Positions 54,801 through 59,434 of a DNA stretch of 64,000 bases are shown here, piece by piece. The DNA is from Strigamia acuminata (taxonomy: Eukaryota; Arthropoda; Chilopoda; Geophilomorpha; Linotaeniidae), in contig OX442315.1 of the NCBI GenBank assembly GCA_949358305.1, positions 11,248,427 through 11,312,426 of the forward strand. Direction: 5' to 3'. A program made the position numbers and the translations under genes. The notes beneath the pieces are model-generated. The model did no database searches and was not told the origin of the DNA. It was given only the letters and a program-made list of their open reading frames with translations. Positions within the stretch are counted from its first letter, which is position 1. Each line of letters starts with the position of its first letter.

Positions 54801-57731
54801 GGTACCAATTTCCCGGGAAACCCGGTAAAAAATCACGGTACCGGGAACCGGGAATTTTCAAAATAACCGGTTCCGTAAAAAAACGCCGTTAAAACGTCAT
54901 TTTCGTCATTGAAACGTTACAACTTGTAATGTTTCAATGATGAAAATGGCTATTTTTACAATAAAAAATGGCTAAAATTGGCCATTTTTGACGAAAAATG
55001 GCAAAAATGGGCCTTTTTTGAAGAAAAATGGCTAATTTTTACGAAAACTGCCATTTTTAGCCATTTTTTGTTGCCTTATTTTAATTCCCGGGAGTATTGA
55101 TTTCCCGGAAATACCGGCCATTTTGGTACCGGGAACCGAGAATTGGAAAAGGGTGGGAAAACCAAAACCCTAGCTACACCAGTAACCGAATCGTCACACA
55201 CAGAGCCTGAGCCACTCTGGACAAAAATTCTATCGTACTCACCCCGTAAGATCCATGTAGCCGCTCATGGAGGCTGCTACAGGCTCCAAGCCATGTTACT
55301 GAGCGTCACAGTGGTGAATGGTGAGAGGAGCAGAGTCAGCAGCAGGCAAGCATTGGGACCTTAGCAGCACACACTTCTCTTTCGTTTACCGCACAGTCAG
55401 CAGCAGGCAGGCATTGGGACCTTAGCAGCACACACTTCTCTCTCGTTTACCGCACGCCTTCCTCTCTGCTCTCCCAGCAACGTCTCTCTCTCACCACACC
55501 ACTCAGCTCTCTCCGCCCCACCTGGGTCTGTCCACCCCTCAAGGGGGGATGACCTTGGAGCCACTAGGCGGTGTGTGGAATGACGTAAGTCACCGAGGGT
55601 GGCCAAGCGGTCACACGGTTTAAATTAGTTTGGTGAAGAAATCAGTTGTTTAATTTGAATTTTTCTGACCACATTGAAAACTTACTGACAAGAAAAATTT
55701 CTTTGCAAAAATTTGTTGAAAACACATTGAAATTGGCAATTTTCCACAGAATTTTTATCAACACATTTAGCCAACCTTCGATTTAAGAACTTGTACTGAA
55801 AAAAGGAACAAATTAATTAATTCAGATCATTTTTTTGTGATGGTATCATTATTTAAATAGCATTTAAATATTGTAATTATTCAAAAGGAAGTTTCTTACT
55901 CTTTTTAATGAAAATACGACGACATTAGATTTAAATAGGTGTCCCACATGAGCTGGTGGTACAATCAACGTTAAAATATCATTTCTTTCAGCTGCTAAAT
56001 CTATCTGTAAAGTAACATATCATATTCCTCTATAATTATATTGTCAACGATGAAGGTTACAGTGCTGATGTTACTAATTTTGTGACTGTTGAACCAAAAC
56101 CGTATAGGGTTTAATCAATTTCAGACAATAAACTGACAGCATGATCTTAGCCATGGCAGCTTGGGGTCTAGATAGCATGGGGTGGGACGCATGGTCACGT
56201 AAAATATGATAAGGACTCCAGATTGTTGTGTGGTTGGCCTTGGGTGGGGCCCTTGGGTAGTGTGTGGCAGTGACGCTGGTGACCCTTGGGTGGCCAAGTG
56301 GTCACAAAATTATAGAATACATAAAAGCAATGCTAACATTTATTTACCGTCATAGCTAGGTTATCCTCTGAACTCATATTAGTTTTTAAATGAACCCTAA
56401 TTCGATTTTCTGGTTCAAGTTGAATTTTTTTCACTTATTTAAAAGGAAAAAAATATGAAATAATAATTGATGACAGAATAGAAAACTAAAAGATCAGAGT
56501 TTATATTTAAAATTTAAATACGATACCCCGACCATGTAACAATGACTGCAACAATTGACTGACATTGAATACCGTATATCTTCCATTAGCGCCCCCGTGC
56601 GCTATACGCACCAAAAAACTTTGCCCCGCGCTCTAATAGAGGGCTTATTTACACGTTCAAAAAACCCAGCATTGGCCAATTGGCCGATGCTGGGTTTTTT
56701 GAACGTATTTGAACGAAAAACAGCCGAAACTTATGCAAAACGTTTTGAACCCGCACATTGTTCGAGGTCCACGCGCTATTTACACCAAACATTTTTTCCC
56801 GCGCGTTAATCGGGGTCCGCGGGCAAATAGAGACCCGCGGACAATTGGAAGATGTACGGTAGTAAGTGTTTTGCAAATTCTTGCTACAATAATGCATAAT
56901 ACACACATACATATAACCATTACTCATATAACATACCATTTTCAATGATTGCCATAAGTGAAACCATTGAGAATTTTTCATTCGTTCTAAATTTGTTGTA
57001 AAATGCTTTTGATCCCTGTAAATTGACAAAGTAAATATCAAATCAGCCTATTTTTACATGAAAGCAAAGAAGTCACCACTACACAAACTTTTGAATCGTT
57101 TATGGTGTGCAAATAATTGCTGTAAACTACTGTTTTACATAAAATGTGTTTAAAAAAAGTATCAGATTCAAAAATTCATACACAAACCAAAAATTCATAT
57201 TTATTTAACTTACTGTATAAAAAGTGATATTTTGTATCAGATTGGTAAAATTTTTTCTTCTCATTATTTCATTCAAGCTTGTGTGGTTGTCCATGAAAAA
57301 TGTTCCAATCTGCTTGCATTCTAACATTTTTAATTATTGATAAATAAATACAATTATTATAAAAATACAATATTGTAAAATAAGAAATCTGCATTACCTG
57401 CTAAATGCAGCAAATTCATATTTTTATTATATGTACTGCTTTCATCAGTTTCAATTGTACTGAGATATATCACAGGAAAGTCACCCAATGTTTCTTCAGC
57501 ATGATCTACATGAACCTTTACAGGCATTTGTATGTAATAAACAATTTGATTCCAACATTGGAATAAACACAAACAAAGTGTAATTATGCCTAACGATAGT
57601 TGACAAATTTCATACAATTTTCTTCCATTTTTGTTCGTACTGATATTTACCAATGTTAATTCTTCTAATTTCATTTGCACACAAGTTTTAGTAATTCTCC
57701 GAACTTCCCTTCTTCTGCTCGTATGAAACAT
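30885..57731 (-). CDS. Tandem two-module DEG/ENaC channel protein, gene C (12 exons, 798 residues)
   Basis: Exons in coding order: 57731-57398, 57320-57214, 57015-56937, 56433-56348, 56004-55900, 55795-55686, 33994-33199, 32890-32785, 32717-32632, 31618-31523, 31451-31342, 31266-30885. Every junction is GT/AG and the frame closes exactly. Module 1: TM1 (about 40-62), ectodomain, CHCPTEC cysteines and TM2 with filter GTS (373-375). Exon 33994-33199 continues without a stop through a basic linker (about 387-427) into a second TM1 (about 432-449) and IQVPSVVACIED. Module 2 then has CSCHPAC and a second TM2 with filter GMS (773-775). Each module is about 400 residues, short for the family, and no HG motif is visible. 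Intron 6 (33995-55685, 21.7 kb) contains element II. Most likely one polypeptide with four membrane passes; separate products by internal starts cannot be excluded. Confidence 0.8.
31660..31939. mobile_element. Inverted-repeat MITE with TCATTTTAGCGA words
   Basis: Lies in an intron of gene C. Outer ends carry TCATTTTAGCGA at left and TCGCTAAAATGA at right, flanked by TA (31658-31659, 31940-31941). An inner perfect inverted repeat of about 30 bp contains TTTTAGCGACACAAAAACCT (about 31720 and 31865). The TCATTTTAGCGA word recurs several times in each arm. The loop is a G/C-run-rich palindrome. No coding capacity. Confidence 0.75.
32116..32597. mobile_element. TTGTGAC-family dispersed repeat, copy 2 (both ends present)
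   Basis: 482 bp from TTGTGAC (32116-32122) to GTCACAA (32591-32597), in an intron of gene C. It matches copy 1 over most of its right half and shares TTGGCCACCCAAGGGTGACC with the ends of copies 3 and 4. Best full-length reference for the family in this window. Target duplication is unclear. Confidence 0.75.
34110..35864 (+). repeat. Element II 5' LTR
   Basis: 1755 bp, running from ATGACGGTTTATAAG to CACCGTCACA. Short ORFs inside (for example 34110-34328) have no family features. AATAAA-type signals occur near 35763. This is an unusually long LTR for a gypsy element. Confidence 0.93.
35867..35884 (+). other. Element II primer binding site
   Basis: Two bases inside the LTR: TGGAGGTCCCACCGAGAT. 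The TGG start and the spacing fit a tRNA 3' end primer site; I could not assign the tRNA. The leader from here to 36692 is AT-rich, and I see nothing else in it. Confidence 0.6.
36693..38819 (+). pseudogene. gag: Element II gag, 5' part (interrupted by copia)
   Basis: 709 codons up to the copia insertion. It has charged disordered N-terminal sequence, a predicted coiled coil at about residues 230-350, a gag helical domain at about 445-600 containing AQQWYDENKTKFTNW, and a CCHC knuckle CFHCKQPGHFKREC at about 671-684. The copia element lies at a codon boundary, and the 3' part (45322-45531) is in the same frame. The same layout as element I Gag suggests a shared lineage. Confidence 0.85.
38820..39120 (-). 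repeat. Copia 3' LTR
   Basis: 301 bp, identical by eye to 45016-45316. On the minus strand it follows a polypurine run (AAAAGAAAGAGGGGGAT at 39121-39137). Confidence 0.93.
39137..43819 (-). CDS. Copia gag-pol polyprotein, 1560 residues
   Basis: The frame is open from 44245, but the natural start is the ATG at 43819 (MATYEKDGDYRDY), since the upstream part is leader. Domains in order: gag with RKLDGDNYESW; CCHC knuckle CYNCGGKYHFARDC; protease with DTGATDHF; integrase zinc finger from HARMGHLH to CDSCAQAK, then HMDTWG, TDNGGEF and the ERGNRTIVE region; reverse transcriptase with HLDVKAAYLYGDL and YVDDLVLFS; RNase H with YTDASHASD. The order PR-IN-RT-RH is diagnostic of Ty1/copia. It is a single frame with no stops, so probably functional. 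The leader 43820-44994 has no gene. Confidence 0.93.
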   Translation of the reverse strand: MATYEKDGDYRDYRNIRKLDGDNYESWSVQVRLILLQQGVWSHVKGTEPSLPSTASAKEKREYETREARAISTLCLTCNEAQQSVAVAHDTAQEIWEALKAAYQPTTRARKNRLRREFLQMKLQEREQMVVFTTRVDRKAGDLKNVNVTMSGEDIAFQYMDFLPQTYEGVKQVMYHWSDTEFTQSNVKDRLLGEYNRLNEQHEEYGAPTAESGDNSGAFFSRGRWQRGRSTPTTQTDYTCYNCGGKYHFARDCKKPKQGGNDPTRGTFAPMARRQGRAGARSRGTGAGSNQAFLDEPLSFYSAVHAIQQMDFPVISLASQKAPERDPAWYIDTGATDHFSYNYECFTNFKPLENFSVQLGEGSSEISGMGEITLIANYGGGGREITLKNVYYAPKFRKNLISLGRTDEAGLKTFIADGKLTMFESTMDKPMLTAKRLSNRMYQVNCAIETQNVNASVLPMQGNTDVVASKSPEVVKVPLTMNCYKKALLTPIRKPEKSANAVVNPSSVLVKQGSAANATKTQPIKKVEPTKEEVDAKVVNELGNGERNGKPDKAVPMDYWHARMGHLHVKGIVDMEKSTDIYGIKLSDREMNTCDSCAQAKSTRASFAPIGDIRSKGVLDLIHMDTWGHSSTKSIGGARYFLLLVDDYSRFMWIVTMKTKDEVLGHFKTWQLQLECATSRKVKAIRTDNGGEFVSAAWAKHASDSGIKCERTTPYSPEMNSVAERGNRTIVEGIRAMMADTGLPKRLWAELAHTIVYLKNRFPHSTLGGKTPYNVFFNRKMSVRHLKCIGSKAYVHIPAQTRKDKLDKRAWVGALVGYAQSTRGYRVWDPKTNKVYGVKHVKIDENTYWNEGDTGVQNVNKMFDYINLPTQEEESDDDVVPQATVPAPTVPTHQMVLRQRPPVPLPTTPKLVQKAYGMRMPLEEQGAVGGIELEGDVTELDLSKLELDSGDEPFEDTVAEQANTTDEPEELLKLNMQEWQRFAKVRARGKTAGKVDVYYMTPSQDRCRSRTDVMRWCEEEGFQYEEELFDFKHEHLELPYAGFCSIEPETYEQAISDRDRWDWSKAMDEEIDIFDERKVYTEVDIAPDQTLLGSKWIYKLKRDHTGAIKRFRARLVAQGFKQRPDIDFKEVFSPVINFVLILIFFCTLVVLCNWRDTHLDVKAAYLYGDLDIPQYMAIPKGYQTKTNKGKCWRLDKALYGLHQSGRMWFEKLHDKLIDIGFTPFPGLNCVYVYKREAILIVYVDDLVLFSRDDFIEKCVLKWISNAFDIVNLGPVTMLLGIEFERVGKNIFVHQGKYIDKLCEKYRIDYSHRIKVPGTVGTMIRSVRPGERVDVEFPYRALVGSLLFIAMRTRPDILFSVIVLSQYNEVHSYKHVQMLLQVLKYLSQTRDFCIDLGLCKNTGMSIYTDASHASDLDQRRSFGGHIIYIGGVPVSWACRKQKLTALSVMESEFIAIVDGVREVIWLERLFEADVLRDPQRVKPIVYADSTAAIQYAKNRIENRANKHIEVRFHFLRDWYTKGTFGIHHIPGVSNVADILTKWLPFPRLSTLCERIFAERHK
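44995..45013 (-). other. Copia primer binding site, initiator tRNA-Met
   Basis: The minus strand reads TGGTAGCAGAGGATGGTTT, the complement of the 3' end of animal initiator tRNA-Met. It starts two bases inside the 5' LTR. This is a full-length 3'-end site rather than the internal half-tRNA site used by Drosophila copia. Confidence 0.85.
45016..45316 (-). repeat. Copia 5' LTR
   Basis: 301 bp, identical by eye to 38820-39120; bordered on the right by target duplication CTAAT at 45317-45321. Confidence 0.93.
45322..45531 (+). pseudogene. gag: Element II gag, 3' part
   Basis: 69 codons plus stop. They continue the frame of 36693-38819 once the copia element and one copy of its target duplication are ignored. 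It ends CCA AAA AAC TAG, which places the frameshift heptamer directly before the stop. Without the insertion the Gag would be about 778 residues. Confidence 0.85.
45522..45528 (+). other. Element II -1 ribosomal frameshift heptamer A AAA AAC
   Basis: A canonical slippery heptamer in gag phase, immediately followed by the gag TAG. The pol frame is -1 to gag and open from 45528. Same heptamer as in element I. Confidence 0.82.
45528..49823 (+). CDS. pol: Element II pol polyprotein (protease, RT, RNase H, integrase)
   Basis: About 1431 residues, entered by -1 frameshifting. It has protease LMDSGATQCFIG near residue 180; reverse transcriptase with LCIDYRWLNAI, GYYQVEMDEEDR and YLDDVIIFS; RNase H with LTDASHDGLGSVL; integrase zinc finger HGHPLSGHAG...CIHCQQYK; and the catalytic core with CIDLMGPKPTG, SDNGSQF and NPTERANRD. 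Ty3/gypsy order, no stops. Clearly related to element I pol but strongly diverged. It is isolated from an intact gag by the copia insertion, so it is probably not expressed as Gag-Pol from this copy. 49824-50633 holds no gene. Confidence 0.93.
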   Translation, partial: LVAGVLEPPINNSEGILPPDLEQALSETLDNLTIQDKEIKRARPNRKTRKRNWNYKFKIASNTPFSAEETANPFLNFHDDLFSLDKGDESLARLIQDTSNLNIRDESTSSSGGVFENLQSMIDNLNPDSKSSRFARLKSYINENQLKRKDGIERINKLGNHIDDPRMKITIGGLTYNALMDSGATQCFIGLQLLSKTCASPDFIQDCPKHMRVCAVGVTHIPLGQITLCVQWADGAEFTPINFIILDNNVCGLIIGHNFMRRTKINLNPARAVFTCDSKSDWTAPYETDELNCNLARVQVLTDNATATHTPDNWEELLVKDCDCSDEEKSKLREVIASVKNVFRDKVGCTNIIKHKITFKKDVTWKKQPFRMYNPAKIAIMTKLVEELEADNLIERATGPYISHPVIVAKPNGTYRLCIDYRWLNAITEINAIQMPSIDLLLHNTNQAKYFTSLDLTKGYYQVEMDEEDRQKTAFYTPKGNYQFVRMPFGLCNAPCTFQFLMERVMGEALYKHALVYLDDVIIFSTTWEKHLEHIKDVLERLDKANLSVNKEKSKFGKTTLKFLGHLITPTGLAPDPDKIVSVRKYPTPKNSKDIQRFHGLSNFFRKFIPEHAKIARPLTSMMHDKAVFEWGEEQEKAFETIKNILCDETQVLLMPDMMKPFVILTDASHDGLGSVLCQDVEFFDEGKREMIMTPRPVAYASRVLRGAEVRYSTPELECLAVVWAVDKFRPYIEYTTFTLESDAEALKWLMGTPEPSGRFGRWAIKLQCGAFKIKYRRGTQNQVADAFSRAPLEIEDIPENDYCEPIEITQFWPEWDGNREIIRRNNREDCQFLTNVQLHFDYSKLLYNTLEKGEKMDEATEETLFSALTEVLKEVPPTREEIIKAQLADKECRIIIDHLKRDEIEQRKFKKTKEWMKAVQGYQLDFQEENGNEMLIYFKPTFEEELNDSGNGFKAVIPPSLVRRVLFACHGHPLSGHAGMSKTLERAKLIYYWPKMNKDTRNYVRSCIHCQQYKPCQHKKHRASYTPHNMSYPWEVICIDLMGPKPTGRSQYRFVLVIIDQCTKWVELFPLSKASSESIVNRLGEVIHRWGYPKKIVSDNGSQFISTIYEEFCKKHNIRMAHVSPYHAQANPTERANRDIKIMLALYSDIHSHWPRFLNEFAFASRTAKSEATGATPFLLNTGRNVPLPFDPRIIQHANAFDKNNPEEYVYNLLGILRRAHQEMHLRIQANYERHDKIHRNKFHICEYTVGDLVWKATHILSNKEKGITKGFAEKRDGPWEITEVLPGGAYKLRKLVDGSIEPSINTDDLSPYIPSYPIETWTLDQKSGRVENHPNPDWMNESSTVNNSSELNNQELGNNSANMELDPEEVTTPASKESDIVVNNPKHDYNLRKRKRSCELSQLQPRTKRISTTDQECTTDFIHLIQNRR
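50598..52310 (+). CDS. Element II third ORF (env position), zinc-ribbon-like, ~558-570 residues
   Basis: The open frame begins at 50598. A better start is the ATG at 50634 (MGKKIEKKRKYV), because TTTTCTCTAG just before it looks like a splice acceptor, as for a subgenomic mRNA. The protein is basic and Ser-rich at the N-terminus (residues about 130-230). It then has cysteine pairs CPFC, CSNC and CPEC at about 250-325 that could bind zinc. A helical region around 400-480 follows, and the C-terminus is acidic. No signal peptide or membrane segment, so not an evident envelope protein. No family recognised. It has the same genomic place as the third ORF of element I. Confidence 0.65.
   Translation: MIRFSILFSLEKMGKKIEKKRKYVLVESSSSDEEVTAPPSAAAVFVEGCPKTPVIINARGWDILSWARQHPELLPAELGPPGTPTLQEEPAKKESTAKPFVIPKIKADDFARNNPPIAKNQPSTSKPRKVEIVYNRVKSPERRRKSPPMEAKRRRNSEDATPSSCTGQERPKREYVRFNDSPDRDREKRSYSSYRRSDQPRNRSNTSAWSDRQKLANKVRQIQKRREQCKQDKENGKPHDDMVLSKDEVPCPFCSAVGWVSGSGTGGHLAQCSNCEGTKKRPKGQPWRPSFLPFVVMGIHPPPARLWATCPECKIVLSSDGRSPYISPEFLNAITTPLGREMQDLRIPPEALESSRKPQSTTVIDKGCQTVSKENEKEAENELLVEPFFPPPGAKIAHLFEYEVSYYFPTLFRIAEKITEQMRSDSTDPSNINYAVHVMKLIFNANRGESFAVLEHIWTLLIDRVNTDGKGLINPSWFYGLPCIAEIYDASKKAIEESYELVEKTPEYEPRSPEYAPKSPPAEDIGEEPNFVIDRRPAEFLPLEKSEVGESSETLKKESEGSESDEEEVK
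52818..54572 (+). repeat. Element II 3' LTR
   Basis: 1755 bp, one difference by eye from 34110-35864. Preceded by the purine run AAGGGGGA (probable polypurine tract) at about 52807-52814. The stretch 52311-52817 between the third ORF and the LTR is AT-rich and empty. Confidence 0.93.
54604..55615. mobile_element. TTGTGAC-family dispersed repeat, copy 3, split by a nested hAT MITE
   Basis: Runs from TTGTGAC (54604-54610) with GGTCTTACCC close by, to GGTGGCCAAGCGGTCACA at 55615, in reverse orientation to copy 2. It contains an 81-bp-scale direct duplication around 55340-55450 (GCAGCAGGCA followed by CACACTTCTCTC). The hAT MITE at 54776-55172 is inserted in it. It lies in intron 6 of gene C, just beyond element II. 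Confidence 0.65.
54776..55172. mobile_element. hAT-type MITE with 8-bp target duplication, nested
   Basis: 397 bp starting TAGGGTTTCGTTACC and ending in an imperfect complement (CCAAAACCCTA). It is flanked by a perfect 8-bp duplication GCTACACC (54768-54775 and 55173-55180). The interior is built of near-palindromic ACCGGGAA and AAAATGGC words. The duplication length indicates hAT transposition. Confidence 0.85.
56080..56307. mobile_element. TTGTGAC-family dispersed repeat, copy 4 (short)
   Basis: 228 bp from TTGTGAC (56080-56086) to GTCACAA (56301-56307). The right end GGGTGGCCAAGTGGTCACAA matches copies 2 and 3; the middle is deleted. It lies in the intron between exons 4 and 5 of gene C. 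Confidence 0.6.
56572..56859. mobile_element. TA-target MITE with a central 54-bp palindrome
   Basis: Imperfect terminal repeats CCGTATATCTTCCATT and (complement of right end) CCGTACATCTTCCAAT are flanked by TA (56570-56571, 56860-56861). In the middle, 56652-56705 is a palindrome with one mismatched pair, centred on GGCCAATTGGCC. The CCGTA start resembles the MITE at 11997. It lies in the intron between exons 3 and 4 of gene C. Confidence 0.8.
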
Positions 57732-58825
57732 GCTGGTTGTAGGTCTCCCTTAAAGTTTACATGTACAATTAAGCCTTCCTGCAGCGCACAGTCAATGTAG
57801 CCTGGAAGTGCTTCACTGCAGCGCACTTTGCATAGTCACTGTTTACGTATTGTTTTCGCAGTCTGAGAAAACCTCTTAAAAGTGCAGCTGCAAGTCTCTA
57901 CCAATCGACTGTTCCAATGAAAACAAACTTTAAAAATTACAAATATTGCTAAGAAACACCATTGATTTGTTGTTTTTCTTGCTCAAATTGATCGGTTGTT
58001 TTTCTGGGTCGCAACTCACAATGTTCATAAAAGTAGACACTTGATGTGTATGAATAACATTTTATGTTTTTGTCGATAAAGATATTAAATTGCGCAGAAA
58101 GTTTTAAATTATCTTTTTATAGCCGTCAAAATGTTACCGACGTTGATACAGTATACCAACTTTGAAATACAGATGGCGCCACTATTTTCCTATAGACTTG
58201 CATGTTAATTCGTCTTTTCAGTCTAAAAATGAGTCTTTTTTTAAAAAATATGTTTTGAATGACCTGTTCTAGGCCGTTATTGAGACCAAATTTTAATTTT
58301 TTGTCTTACAAGCAAGAAAAAAGCAATGATAACGCTCTTAAATACCATTATAAATTTTGCTGTATGCACGGCCTTTATGAAGTTGGTAGTCATTTTTCTT
58401 GCAGTAGGCATCCCCATTTACAGTTCCTCAGATGAAACCCAACCCCTCTTGTGCCATTATAATCGAAACAGCTCTACACCATTACTTTAGCAGAAATTTT
58501 TACAGTTTGTTGCAAGCCATCTGGGTGGCTAGTTTCATGTTTGAGTCTCCACAACGCCGCAATGTGCTCAATACAGTCACAATTCCTGCACGTGGCGGTC
58601 TTGAATGGGCACAGGGACCGGGCTTACTGTTGACCACAACCATTGCACGAGTATGTCCAGAGCTTAACTTGAACGCCAATTAAAGATAATAATAATAATA
58701 ATTGACCAATAAAAGATAATGGCTTTGTAATACATCCGTTTAAAGGTAATGGTTTTTCTTGCTCAAACATGCAACATATTACTGAACATAACATAAACAT
58801 AACATAACATACACATTCCAAAGTT

Positions 58826-59250
58826 AGGGTGCAGAACACCCCATCATCCCCTCAATTGCGAAACAATCAAAGAGAGCAATTAAAACAATTGTAACAAACA
58901 CTGAATTGGAATAAATAATACTTGAACTAACTTGAACAGTAAACATCAAATTGGAATGGAATTGTACATTAAACACATTGTGATCGAAATTGAATTGCAC
59001 AGTAAAATTAAACACATGAATCGTAACCTACACATAACAATTGTAATTATAACACTGGAATAGTAATGGCAAGAATTTGGAAATGTGATGCAAATGGTTG
59101 CACAAATTTGTAAATGTAATGCAAATGGTGGCACGAATTTGTAAATGTAATGCAAATGGTTGCACAAATTTGTAAATGTAATGCAAATGGTTGCACAAAC
59201 TTGTAAATGTAATGCAAATTGTTGCACGTTACTTGTAACAGTATAGTGCA
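58826..59250 (-). repeat. Diverged reverse copy of part of the 1190-bp repeat
   Basis: The minus strand carries TTTCGCAATTGAGGGGAT followed by GGGGTGTTCTGCACCC, matching the junction of the 1190-bp units at 3160-3195. The rest shares AATTGCTCTC and many TGCAACNNTTTGCA words. It contains five direct 31-bp copies (59072-59228, anchor GCAAATGG at 59090, 59121, 59152, 59183 and 59214). It lies downstream of gene D in the C-D spacer, where I see no gene (57732-59434). Confidence 0.65.
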
Positions 59251-59434
59251 AAAGTTGGACATATTTGGAACAAATTTTACCATTGAAACACAAATTGAAA
59301 TGAATTGCATTGGACATTGGACATGTAAGTGATACTTGTATATCATAAAGGCAATAAAACACAGAAAATTTAAATTCCATAATTGTGCGATTAAATTTGC
59401 AATTCAAGCAACTTCATCAAGTCTTTTTGCTATC

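Noticed and set aside
58432-58683. 83-codon ORF between genes C and D
   Set aside because: No recognisable motif, no paralogue in the window, and no splice or domain support.
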